Shown: positions 19,602 to 31,321 of the stretch, one piece after another
Position numbering within the stretch: the stretch's first letter is position 1
Layout of the letters: each line of letters begins with the position of its first letter
Assembly (NCBI GenBank): GCA_026075535.2
Contig: AP026545.1
Location: forward strand, 7,378,001 to 7,442,000
Length of the DNA stretch: 64,000 bases
Direction of reading: 5' to 3'
Source: Tricholoma matsutake
Lineage: Eukaryota; Basidiomycota; Agaricomycetes; Agaricales; Tricholomataceae
The notes under the pieces: model-generated
Database searches by the model: none
The model's input: the letters and a program-made list of their open reading frames with translations, nothing else
What the model was told of the DNA's origin: nothing
Translations under genes and position numbers: made by a program

Positions 19602-20048
19602 ATGACGAAAATCATTCTGAATGGAACCACGCTTGCAGAATCAAGCGACACAACCGTAGTCGAGAATAATCACTACTTCCCCCCTGACTCGGTGAACACT
19701 TCATTGTTCTCAAAGTCGGACACTAGGTAAATATTAATATCCTAAGCGAGAGCAAACTTGCTTAATATCAGAAAAGTTCTGTTTGCGCCTGGAAAGGGTA
19801 TGTAGTAGAAATGATGTGATCTATAGGGGACTTGTCGAATGGTCACTTGCAGGACGGCTTCGTACTATGATGTGACGGTGGAGGGAGATACTGTCGTGGA
19901 CGTAGCGTGGTACTACCCTAGGGCATCGGAGAAAGCAAAGAATATCGAAGGCTACGTTGCATTCTACAAGGTGTGTAATGTGTCTCATGGCTTGAACGAA
20001 GGCGCTAAGCAAGGTTTTGCAATTAAGAATAAAGTGAAGATTGTATAG
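19602..20048 (+). CDS. DUF427-domain protein (94 residues, 4 exons)
   Basis: Exons are 19602-19726, a 21-nt microexon 19777-19797, 19853-19970 and 20028-20048 (stop TAG); the sum is 95 codons. The product has the complete DUF427 (PF04248) pattern: LNGTTLAESSDTTVVENNHY, FPPDSV, then VCAWKGTASYY spanning the microexon, AWYYPRASEKAKNIEGYVAF and YK. Bacterial and fungal members are small single-domain proteins of unknown role with a nucleotidyltransferase-like fold; I assign no reaction. The microexon is required to supply the conserved CxWKG. The last intron (57 nt) is a multiple of three without a stop, so retention would add 19 residues. The gene is intact and the ATG has a good context (ACCATGACG). 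Confidence 0.85.
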
Positions 20049-20217
20049 AAGATGGAGCAATGTTGTGAAGTAGTACAGAGTACCGTTATTCGTATGCATA
20101 AAACTTGAGCTCTACACTTGTGAGCAAAAGTGTTAGTTCAGTAGTAGGACAAAACGACTGGAGGTAGGAAAGTCAATACAGCAGGCGGTGGCGCGACAAA
20201 ATAAAATGCTTACTTGG
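20049..20217. other. Convergent intergenic gap
   Basis: About 170 nt separate the ends of the convergent DUF427 and pRiA4b-like genes. No terminator signal is clear beyond AT-rich stretches. Confidence 0.5.
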
Positions 20218-21449
20218 CTAATAGAAATCCTCATCGCTGTCAGCGTCCCTATCATCTTCCTCACTTCCCGAATCAGATTCGCTGACTTCACCCCTTGCTT
20301 TGCGTGCCGCCCTTTCCCTTACCTTCTCCATTTCAGCCCTTTCACATTCCTGCCTTTGCTTCTAAATTTCCTGAACCCGCTGGCGCTCTCCTTCCTTGTC
20401 GAAGACTGCTAATTCAGTTTTACGAGCACAAGTACCGACATCCCCGTTACAGTACTTGACGAAAGTTTCTTCATCGTACAGGAGAAAGTTGACGGTTTTA
20501 TCATATGGTTCGATTTCCTGAGTCTCGGAGTCAGAAATGGATCGAGCGTGATGTAGGGTTAATGTGTACTCCTGGAATATCGCAATGAGCATCCTCGATA
20601 GGTGGCTATCAATCACAGTGTCAGTATGCTTCTGGAAGTGGTAGGATCAACAGGTTTACTGCTCCTTTAGCTTCTACTACGATAGGTACGTTCATAGGTG
20701 GCGCTACGGTGAACAGATCGTTATCATGGCCCAACGTGATGTGGACCTCCCAGCTCGCTGATTATGATGACAAGTCAGAGGGTTAAACTGGAATCTAAAA
20801 GCAAGAAACTCACCGCCGAGATCATACTCATAAATGATACCGATCTCAGTGTTCTCGCACCGTCCTTTACTCGAATTTCGCTCCTTCTTTGCGTCCCACA
20901 CCATGTCCAAGGTGACTTCGTGGTCTTCGACTCTCTCCTGAAAATCGAAGCCAGCACCCCGTGGATCGCGCCCATTGGAACGATTGCGCATCATGGGAAC
21001 GACTTCGTAGTACGCAGCTTTTGAGTGGGTAAGGTTCCAGAACTTCATGTCGATTTCATAGCGCGGGCCCCTTGGCACCATGTAATCAGGAGGGGTGAGC
21101 GGACAACCGTAACGCTTCATGTGCCCAGCGCGGTCGCCAGAATGTTTCTCGACGTGGGTGTACACGTGGGCTTGGTGTAGATGAGAATTATTCCAACCGA
21201 AGAGGTATTGGATAAGCGTGTGCAGGTTAGCAAAGGTATAATTAAGACTTTGACTGAGCGATAAACCCCATCGATATGTGCCAATTGGAACCGTAGTTGG
21301 ATGTAAGAGGATGTTGTGGCTGGGAGGGTTCTGTATGGGTTCTTCCGCTTGGAAGACTCTCCAGATTCCGAGTCATCGAGACGTTGAATCGACGGCTGAT
21401 TCTCCTTATCGATCGCAGTGGAAGGCCACTGGGATATGGATTCAGTCAT
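20218..21449 (-). pseudogene. Plasmid pRiA4b ORF-3-like domain protein, apparently broken
   Basis: The N-terminus (MTESISQWPSTAIDKENQP) leads to YIQLRFQLAHIDGVYRSVKV, then in a shifted frame NYTFANLHTLIQYLFGWNNS and HLHQAHVY, the signature of the pRiA4b ORF-3-like domain (PF07929), and later YEYDLGASWEVHI across an intron (donor GTGAGT after LG). A one-base frame change near 21,240 splits the domain, and an in-frame TAG (20362-20364) interrupts a charged helix (RQRVQEI / KQRQECERAEMEKVRERA) before the acidic tail SDSGSEEDDRDADSDEDFY. An assembly error or unusual splicing could also explain these. The exon join between about 20,620 and 20,660 is uncertain. Function of the domain is unknown. 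Confidence 0.65.
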
Positions 21450-22028
21450 TCTAGAATGTGTATTTCCCTCTGAAGAACCTTGGCCGTGGCCCGTATCCGG
21501 TCACAGGTGGAGAATTTGGTGAGGGAAGGAAGCAAAGATGATGCAAGTGGCAGCAAATAACAAGTCCCGGTGACTGAAATTCTATCGTTTGCCTGAATTG
21601 AAATGACCAGAGGCCACACCTAAATGTAAGGAGGAGGGGGAGATATCAAGATCTCTTTCCAGTACCAATGCTAATCACTGTAATCGAAATCAGTCGCGAT
21701 CGTAGTATCGCGAACACGTGATACATATGTTTCCTTCTTTTATTCGTCAGTCCCGTTTCCTGGAATTGTTGGCAGTTCCTTGGTGCGATGCCTGTCTCGT
21801 TTTTCTCCATCGAAGCCATGCATGTATGTCGAGCTGCTGCTTGCAATTCTAGATGCCCTGTAGCTGGCACTGTGGATTCTTGTGTCATGAAAACAAACCT
21901 CACCAATCGTCAGCGCGTCAGCCTCCACCTTTGCGGCCGATTCCGTGTCAGCCTCCATTTTAATTTATAAAAGCTCGCCCATCCTTGTCTTTACTCTTCA
22001 TTTTGAATCACAACCTCATTTACACACC
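21450..22028. promoter_or_regulatory. Divergent promoter region
   Basis: The region lies between the minus-strand pRiA4b-like gene and the plus-strand membrane-protein gene. TATAAAA at 21966-21972 lies 57 nt before the ATG at 22029. Small ORFs here overlap on both strands and show no motif. Confidence 0.5.
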
Positions 22029-25000
22029 ATGGGTTTATACACTCAATCACCTGATAACCGCCTTCTGACCAGTACCCAGGCCCTACCGGCTTGGGCTGTC
22101 ATCGCGTTCACTCTCTTTGAGTACCTCGCCAATGTCTTTTCCCCGCAAAACCATCTCGACTATCCTGCCCATCCTGTCGTGCGTGCATCGCGTACTGTCC
22201 CTCTCCCTGCCTCTCGTGTTATTCTATCTGGCCCTTCCTCTGCAGTTGCGTCATCCAGCGTGATTGCAGTAGTCTTCGGTGTGCTCTTGGTGTTCTATGT
22301 CATGGTCATCTCACTTGTCTGCTGGTCCTTCAAGTGTGCGGCAACCTCCAAGGGAAGGCCTCACGGGAGGTTCTCACCCAGTCACTCTTCACCGCCTACT
22401 GACATCGATGAGCGTGATGAGCTTCTGGAGGATGAGGCTAATTCCGACGTTCTGGTCGACCAGTCAAGCGACGGCGAGGACGAGGAAGCTAACGGCGATG
22501 GAGACGACCCTGGTGACGATCAGAATGACAATATCAATGAGGTCAACAAGGGCGCAGTCCTACGCCCCCTCTCGTCCGCTGAGGATCCTCCCCCGCCCCC
22601 AGACCCACCCACCCAAACCACCGCCGCAGACCCCGACTTGAACCCATATGAGGTACTTCTATGGTATATTCTCTTCCTGGTTGCGTCCTCTGTCTCGGCA
22701 TTTTTGGTGCTTAAATGGGCTCTGCTTCGTCTCCGCCGCACATTGCGCAAGGCCAAAGTATACACTGGTCGTTCAGTCTTCAATCTTTTCATATACATTG
22801 AGGATCCTAGCTGTCGGGTGCTTGTGCCTACCGAGGTGATCTCGTCATTGGCGGGTGTTGGAGGGTTCGCTGCCCCGTTGCAGTTGGATGACTATGATGC
22901 GGTTCGGCGAGGGGTTCCTTTGGACAATGCGAGCATTCTGGAGGTCCTGCTACGCCCGCCGGTCCCCATGGTCGTACTAGTTATAGCTGCTTTAGTCGTG
23001 GTCATGGTCATTGACGCTTGCTGGCAAGCGAGGGATGGTAAAGATAACGAATTGGTAATGCCGTTTCCTTTGTCGATGATGTTCTTTTTGCTCATCCTAC
23101 TTCATTTTCAGATTTCTCAAGTCGAGTATATCAAAGACGTCGACGAAGAAGAGGTCGAAGTGGTAGTAAGCCTTTTTAATTTACATTGTTCATTTCACTC
23201 ATGTACATCGTCTTTTCCCAGCTCGCGGATAATGTGAAAGAACCACTTGTCATTAGCGCAGACCTGCAACACACACTTGGCTATTGGCCACTAAAACATA
23301 AAATCAATCTTACTCCGGCTACTACTGCCGTCGATGTCAGAATATTGAACTTCTCTCCGCCGTCAATAGCTGGGTTTAAGGACCACGAGGTCGAATCTAC
23401 CACTGAGGTTGCTGTGACGTCTCCCTCGCCACCCCTACCCCCAATCGAGGTCAACGTATCTTCCCTGAAGGATTCTGTCTCGGAGGAGGAACATGTATGC
23501 TCTACCTCTTCCGAGTCCGACTTCATGGTGCCTAACAATCTTGGGATGGTCAGCGTGGAGACTGATACCAACACCCCAATTCAAGAGGAGGAATGCAAGG
23601 ACACCTCGGTGCTTGAGGACGTCAACCCTGTCGCACAGGTCAAGAATGGAGATATAGAGTCGCCTGATGTCGGAGCCGCTCTTACCGTCTGGCGAGGAGA
23701 GGGCATCATCATTCATACTCCCCCGACAACACCTGCCTTCGACTGTCCTTCCTGCGTAGGTACTCCCGAAGCGATGTCCGCTCACCACTATTGTTTACCA
23801 CCCCTCCCGAAGCGGGTTTTGGAGCTCCGTGGGTCTCCATCTTTTTCGCCTGTTCAACACCCAAACTTTCACTCAACGCCGAAACAAGTCATGGCTTCTC
23901 ATCCTCCGGTTGATACTACCACAGTCTGCTCCGTGGGGAAGGGACCTGCAATCCTTTCAGAATCATTGCAGTTGAGCTTGATCTCAGGCTCGGAACGGCC
24001 GTCTTTCGAGGTGGAGCAGTCTACGCTGGTAGAGGCAGATAATTTTTGTGTCAGGAAGGCCGATGGGTCGAACAAGTTACATGCTGTAGTCGAGGACGTA
24101 TTCATCAGTCCCGAACATGGACCTTTGCTGGAGGTGGTAGAATTGGAGAATGATGAGGGAGGTGTTGTGGAAGATTCGGAGGTGGTTTTAAAGGAGAATG
24201 AAAAGGAAAATCTTGCGGTCGAGGACAAGCTTACCGATGGAATGCATCCCTCGGGTCACTCTCCCGCTGAAATTATTTGTTCCAAGGAAGACAGTGGCGA
24301 AGAAAAACAACTCAACACTCCCGTGCCCGTTATTCACGCTGCCGAAGATGATTATGAAATAGCAATCAATTTTGTCGACGGAGCTGGTGTCTACCGGTAC
24401 TTCATGCCCCACCTCGACATCTATCGTTCATTATCGCCCATGGTGATAGGAGGTCCGGCTGTCCCCACCTTCTCTCCGCCAACCGTCTACTGCCCGTGTT
24501 GTCCCGCCATGAAATTGGAATGGGATGAGCTGTCAATGGTGGACGACATTGTAGCAGAATTGCGATGCATCTCGATTCCCCATGGATTGCTCGACTATCA
24601 TTTCGAGTTGGCGGTAGAAGATGACATGGAGGATCTGGTGGAAGAAGGGGTGGATTTGACAATGTGGGGATGTGAATGTGTCGTTATCGATCTCGATGAC
24701 GAGGAAGAGGAGGGAGAGGAAGAGGAGATGGAGAGGGAGCTGTTGGAAGGGAGTTACGAGGAGGATGCCATGTGGATAGCGGATAGTGATGAGGAGGGTG
24801 TGGAGGAAGAGGAAGAAGCAGAAGTGGAGAAGGAGCTCCTCTGGGCCCTGTTTGACAAGCGCAGCGTTAGCAGCGAGAATGCGCAGGTGGAACGACAGAA
24901 TAGTGGAAACGACACCTTCGACCTCGAGCAACTCTTACTGGACTTTTACGGTCCCAACGGACAGCTCCTCGCCAACGTACTCCCTCCCGATTTTGACGTC

Positions 25001-25520
25001 GCCGACATTCTGGATGCTTCCGATGACGTCGTTCCTGCCTTCGAGGACGCGCTGGCATCTAAACAGAGTGCACCAGCTTCCATTGAGGATGCTCCACCCC
25101 GAATCGTTACTAGTACCACAGAGCACGATCCTCCCACTGCCAACTTCGAATCTGCCTCTGGCGCTGTTGTCGCCGCTGTCGACGAGCTTCCGAATTTCCA
25201 CCCTACGTGGCCATGGCGACGGGTCACAGGAGAAGCCGAGAACGTCGAAAATACGGTATGTTTCGTTTGTTTATCAGGCTTGCTTATATGAACGGTTTTC
25301 CTTTCAGGAGGAGGACTTGGGTCGCTGGAAACTTTCCCCCGTGTCAGTGCCTCCCACCCCGTCGCCTTGTGATATGCAGAATGAGCTGCAGCAAATGCGG
25401 GCAAAGCTCCGACCCCCACCGAATATGACTGAGCAGCAGAAGCGGCTACGTCGAGTATGGGACTTGCAGGGGACAGATAAGGGACAGGTGCTGAAGGAGC
25501 GGCTTTTGCGCAAGGCTTAA
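22029..25520 (+). CDS. Large acidic membrane protein, lineage-specific (1,108 residues, 4 exons)
   Basis: Exons are 22029-23054, 23112-23165, 23222-25255 and 25308-25520; all junctions have GT..AG and phase 0. Four hydrophobic segments are visible: about residues 20-37, 76-99, 208-233 and 312-332. Between segments 2 and 3 is a long Asp/Glu/Pro-rich loop. After segment 4 comes a region of roughly 775 residues, strongly acidic (EEEEGEEEEMERELLE near nt 24,710; EEEEEAEVEKELL near 24,810) with repeated SP/TP motifs and a CPCCP at about 24,490. It ends with a basic helical tail (QQKRLRRVWDLQGTDKGQ). The start was chosen for its context (ACACCATGGG) and the TATA box 57 nt upstream. Introns 1 and 2 are 57 and 56 nt; intron 1 is stop-free, so retention would add a hydrophobic stretch. 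I know no family; scaffold or organelle-membrane roles would be guesses. Confidence 0.75.
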
Positions 25521-26928
25521 AGTAAAGGAAAACGACGCCATTGTAGATATAAATTTCCACCCGATTCGCAAGCTGCGCTCGGGCAAGGAGGTCGGTCTGG
25601 CATGTGCAGAAGATAGGATTGCAACACGTATGATGCGAAGAAAAAAGCAAACATTATTATGATAGTTAGTATACATAATAGGAACACAAAACGAGAGAAC
25701 TGTAGAAGAATTAATAGGTAGCGTAATATGAAAAAAAATCACTAGTTCATTCAGCAAGGGAGTAAAGAAGCTTGAGAGCGGATCGTGTATACCCTGAACT
25801 TCGGTGAACTGTTTACCGGAAAATAAAGTCATGGACAACAAAGTAATCATCGTCGCTGCGTGGAGATGGTGACGCCCAACCCACCCCTTGTCGATTGAGA
25901 AGTATGTAGCTACATGAAAGATGCTAAATTGCAGACTGAAGTCGATCTACTCCTGTAGACCAGTGACCGTTCCCTCGTACATGAGCAAGCCTACAAGGTA
26001 TCGACGCTCGCTCATACTGTACGAGGGAGTGGTTACGACTCCTGAGTCCTGCCATCAGGAGATCAGGGTTTCTTTGGTTTTATCGTCCGCTATTTGTCAT
26101 GGCTATCTAAAATAGTTGGATTATGTACCCTTCGACCTACCTGTACAACGGCACCGTCACACTTGAGTAACTTTGAAGCACACTGTCGTAATCAAGTCAC
26201 AATTAAGGACTCATTGCATTCAGGTTGCCTGAATGGAACTTCGAGATTTCAACTGGCAGTACTTTGTAAACTTGTGACCTGGCGACAGACCTGCAATGCA
26301 TTTTCTGTAATTTCTTTACTAGTTGCTACTAGGTATTGCAATGTGCCAGACACATAGGTCATGTTGTGAGCAAGGGGTGGGCGTGTTTTCGTTCATGCTA
26401 TAGCTACATCCAATGAGGTAGAATATTTAAATCTGTTGTGTAATGTTACGTAGACCTCACGTATTAACGGTTGTAGCATATTCCTTCACAATTGGCATAC
26501 AGCAGTCGCTCTTGCCTTATGTTGTCTTCATCCCTGTTTGCACTTGATATTACAACATGCTAGCAGAGTATAGTTATAAGGGATGTCAAGTCGCAATCTG
26601 CCGTGTGAGTTGCATTGTAAATAACTGATTCGGCATCTTGCCTGTTCACACTTGATATTACAACATGCTGGCAGAGTTGATCTCAAATCATGCTAGTTTC
26701 TAGCACATGCAAACCATATACATTCTCAAAACATAATATAGCAAATTGTAATATAGCAGAGGAACCAGACATCCGTCAAGGAAATAACAACAAAACGGCA
26801 AGAACAGACTTGGAAGCGGTGTCGGTGACCTAGCTTCATCCCCGGTGTCATGCACAGGGCACAGCATCAGTGCTGTAGAAGTCATAGATTGGTACAAAGA
26901 CATATGATGTTCGTTCATTTTAGTGATC
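25521..26928. other. Intergenic region with a stem-loop and a direct repeat
   Basis: No coding frame is convincing. CCCTCGTACATGAGC (25972-25986) pairs with GCTCAT (26010-26015) and GTACGAGGG (26019-26027), a 15-bp stem with a 3-nt bulge. CACTTGATATTACAACATGC occurs at 26541 and again at 26649 as part of a 29-bp near-perfect direct repeat. Confidence 0.5.
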
Positions 26929-29900
26929 CTACAGTGTGCCATACCCTGTATCCGAACCATCCTCACTTTCCCTATTGTCCTCCGAGTCAGAGCTACAATC
27001 TTCATTACTGTCAGCTACGGATGAGTTGTCTGAGTGATCGTCATCATCATCGTCTCCCTCATCCGCTTCGCCACTGGCACCGTCTGTTAGCCCTTGTGCC
27101 TCATCCCGATCGCCAGCTATCTCCATTTCTGATCTGCGGGCAATTTCTTGCAGTTCGTCCAGCAACTTGATGTCTCCGTCCCTAAGAAGCGGCTCCAAGT
27201 CCATCTGATCCGTGCTGCTTGCTGGATTGGCAGCACCTGCCATGAAAGCATTGTCATCATCGACGTCCATTGCATTGTCATCATTACTCAATTTTGCCTC
27301 AGAGACTGCTGCATGCCTGATTCCACCGCTGGTGTATCACATGAACATATCCCTATCCACAAAACTGACTGACGTTAAATTTTGCGGTATGATGGCTATT
27401 AAGTAGCAACCTACATCATGACATAGTAATTTGCCCAATCGTCAACTTCATCCGGTTGACGTGCAGCAGTGAGGGATGAGGTACTTAGCAAGTCTGGCAT
27501 GCGGCCACTGGCGAAGCAGGGAACAAGGTGGCAACCTCGGATGACTAGAGAAGGATCTAGGAATCCGAATGTGGCATCATCAGTATCGGGTACGAACCCC
27601 ACCTTTGGCAATCTTGCAGTTTTGAAACCCCAATGGTAGTTTGGTTCCATGCCAAACCACCGAACCCAGAGAAATTCCATATGTTGAATGGAGCAGTTCT
27701 GGGCTTCTGGCCCGCTGTGCATCACCTTTGCATGGAACACTCCAAGAACGCGAGCATACCAGTACTTGTGAGCATCTGGTCCTGTTTCTGTTGAGTGGAC
27801 CATGATGTCACAATGTGTATGAGGGTTCATTGAGTCCTGATCCCGCTGAATGTCGTAGGTTGTATAATTGACACGTAGAACCTTGGCCGAGTAAATTTGA
27901 TCCCCAATAATCCTAATAGTGCTGTGGTCCTGGGAGGTGTACTGAGCCTCATCTCCATCAAACTCACGATGAAGAACCCTGGACAGCAGATGATCCTTGA
28001 GTCTTGGTATGAAATTCTGTAGACCATGGTGAGATTGTGAGCATAGCAAGATTAAAAGTAAAGATACCTTCTTGGCAGGATCATTTCGTGGTTCATGAAC
28101 AAAACTCAGCAGGTGATGAGGAAAATTCTTAGAATCACTAAGGTGATGGTGCAAGTCAACCCCACTAAATGGAAGCGGGTCATTCTCAAAGAAAGCAACA
28201 TGGTGGGGATGATGTCTTCTGGGCGAAGCTGCAGCTTCTTTGGCATGGCGCAATTGGGTATGGCGTCGTTCATGCTTTGCAATTTGTCGTGTTGCATCCT
28301 TCTTGTTGGTCCGATGATAGAAACACTTTACAAGGCGGTGGGAAAGCTCCCCCTGGGGGAAATGCTGCCTTTTAGAGTACGACATGGAGGAGCTGATTTT
28401 CTAAAACCTTATGATTTGCATAGAATATGAATCTGTTGTGCCAAACAGACATATAGTTTGCATGTAGTCCCCCAGCGCATGCAGCTTGTAAGTAAACAAA
28501 TTGAAAACCTTTCTCACCATCTGCACTGGTGGCTTGGTTTTTGGTAACTGGGATTCTGACTCCTGCCCAAAGGGTGGATTAGCAGCGCTTGAAGCAGCGA
28601 CAGATGTCAGCTTTCTGTGATTCTGTCAATGACCTCGGCTGTCTGCTTCTTGCCGTAGTTCAACAGTATTAAACGCCAGGGTCCATTCTGCAAATGAACG
28701 CAATTTTTTCCCTATTGTCGTTGTGGACTGAGTCAGAAGAGTAAGAGTAAAATCCGTGTGCATCCTAAGCTTTGCAATCGCATGCCATTCAGCCAAATGG
28801 AAGAGTAGCATCATAAGCTTGCCATTGTGGGGTTCAGGGAGTAGGCCTTCCGCTGCAGGTATCATATTCTGGTATGACAGGTAAACTCACCTTTAAAATT
28901 AAAATAATGGATACACACTGATTTACCTGAAGCAAATCCTCGAAATTTCTTGCAGCCATCTGCTTCATTTCCGATACATTATTTGAGAAATGCCAAATAG
29001 TGTCTAATCCATAAGTGGGTATCTGATGAAATCTGCTTTATACATTAAATGGGCTTGGCTTCATCAAGACTAGGAAATCCCACCTTTGATTCAACTTCAC
29101 CACAGCTCCACCTCCTGGAGCAGCAGCGTATAAAACTTGAATAATGTGGGTAAACATAGCCTTCCAGACACCAAGCTCAAACTCATGCATGAGATCAACA
29201 ACGAGCATTGGGTAGGGGTTAAATCCAAAGCGACCCAGCCTCTCCACGAAAGCATTCTTTTGCCACATTTTAGATTTATGAAGCATCAACACCTCATTTA
29301 AGCTGCTTACCGCTGTTGGAACCAAAGACATAGGGCGGAGCATGCGCTCCACTGCAGTGGCGTTAATGGTATACCCTGCACGGTAGATGCAATCATGGGG
29401 CCTGTTCACAAGGCTTGAAAGGTATGATTGCGACTGAGTGATGCGTCCTTTCATATCCTGCTGATGTCCTAATTTATTGAACTCGGCAGTAGGAGTTGTG
29501 CACCGAGGACATATCTGGTCCCCTTTGTTATGCGTGGTTCCCAATTTCACCCTGTCATTGTGATGGTTTGACTGATCGAATTTGAAGAAGGCATCAAATT
29601 AGACTTACTTTTCAGGATAGTTGGCAGAATAAGTGAAAAGGTGTGGGTAAACTTGTCGCTGGATACCATCTGCACATGTCAGAACAATGCCATGCTCATA
29701 AGCATGCAAAAACTTGTCATCTAGCAATAGACGCCAAACTTCTTGCAACAGCTCACGCTGGTAGTGAGTTTTGAGGGTGGATCTCTGACTTGATGTGGCT
29801 GCAAATTCCATGAAAAATTCATCAATGCTATCGGGAAGCTGTGAATAGGAGGATGATGAACAGGAGTAGATGAAAGATGGTGAGACATCCCACCAAAGGT

Positions 29901-31321
29901 ATGTATGCTACATAATGACAGGCACCGGAGCTTGGCTTAGCTCGGATATACTTTGACTGATTGGCAAAATACATGTATAGTGGCCATACACTGGCGTTAC
30001 CAAAACTCGCAAGGTGCGTGGAGTCAGACCAGAACATGAGGCCTGCAATGACTTTCTCTAGATTGCATTCCGGCTCATTCGGTTGCTTCTGAAGATTGTT
30101 GTGTGCCTTAATCCATGCATCGCCAGTGTAGACCTCATCAAATACATGAGTTTCTGCCTTTGTTTCTGGATGGACATGGATTCACTTGAAGGGGGAGAGG
30201 TGGAAATGTTTAGCAGAATCCTCACTCCATGCTTCCTTGATTACTTCAACTAGAGAATGAAAGTGGAGGCCTGGGACTGAAAATTGATGAGGAGGAGGAG
30301 ACGGCTTGGTTCTTGAGGCCACAGGTACTTCTATATCAACTTTGACCTCCTTCCACCCACCACTAGAAAAGGGATTTGTGTCACTAGAGCTGGCAAAAGC
30401 CTTGTCCATCAGTTGATTTTCTCTGTGAGCATTAAATGACCCCAGCTCCTCTATCTTGAAGTCTGGTGAAGCTAAAACCTCCTGTCCAAGGCGTGTAATC
30501 TCAGCCTCGGTCTTCTGGGTGCTGCCAGAGTTTGCCCAGTTCATGAGTAGATATTTTGACATATTCTCAAAAGGCCAAGGGGCAGGAGGATGAAGCAAGT
30601 CATGTGGTTTAGGATACAAAGAAGTATCTCCTGTCCTAAAATTTGCTAAGTCATCTGGAGTGACATGCCTGTCTGGATCATAAGAAGGACGGTGATGGTA
30701 TTCTTGAAGAACACCAAAACCATTAACCACTGAGCGCATGATGTCTCGAACATGAAGAATCACCCGACGGATTAAAGGGAGAGGTGTGGGGAGTTGCTGA
30801 ATGGGTGTAGGGGTAGCTGGCTGTGTATCCTCTATATGCTTGGGACGGCGATAATTTCTCTTTGGTCTTCCTGATTGTGTTAACATTGGGCCTGCAGGAG
30901 ACAGAAGTTTAGTCTGAATTAAAGTTGAGCAGAAACTGTTAGGTCACCTGGCAACTCCAAAATTGAATCTGAAGGATTACTAGGATTAGGATGGGCTCCA
31001 TTCAAACTACCGGTAGCAATGTTGGAACAAATGTGACCTCCTCATGATTCTTCTAAAGAGTGGGGGAGTATAGTAGTGATCAGTGATGACAACCTTTGCA
31101 ATAGCAAGAACTTGAAGACATACATCAGTTCTCACTCCTATTCTCTCCTTCCGTAACTGAAGACTGGATACAGTTTCCTTTTGAATGACCTTTGCCTTTC
31201 TCTGCTCCATCCTAAGAGCCTGAGCAGTTTTGTAAATGGCACATCCAGCTTGATGTCTTGTGAGTCCAGCCCGGGCAGTGGATGAGAATTGACAGGAGTG
31301 AGAGCATATATAGGGTGACAT
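26929..31321 (-). pseudogene. Plavaka/CACTA-like transposase gene, decayed by point stops
   Basis: The order on the minus strand is: N-terminal zinc-finger-like MSPYICSHSCQF and RHQAGC (start 31321); GRPKRNYRRPKH; VNGFGVLQEYHHRPSYDPD; PWPFENMSKYLLMNW; a transposase core with MFWSDSTHLASFGNASVWPL and KYIRAKPSSGACH; ICPRCTTPTAEFNKLG; VDLMHEFELGVWKAMFTHII; EGLLPEPHNGKLMMLLFHLA and WHAIAKLRMHTDFTL; GELSHRLVKCFYHRTNKKDA; KDHLLSRVLHREFDGDE; VLRVNYTTYDIQRDQDSMNP; MEFLWVRWFG; and FVDRDMFM. These match the large transposase-like proteins of Agaricomycete Plavaka/CACTA-type elements. TGA stops at 30182-30184 and 27337-27339 replace expected arginines. A 50-nt intron (27365-27414) and several others fit GT..AG. 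It ends in an acidic tail (EGDDDDDDHSDNSS). Element ends were not found. Confidence 0.7.

Noticed and set aside
20188..20412. Plus-strand 74-codon hydrophobic protein
   Set aside because: It is the antisense of the acidic tail exon of the pRiA4b-like gene on the minus strand.
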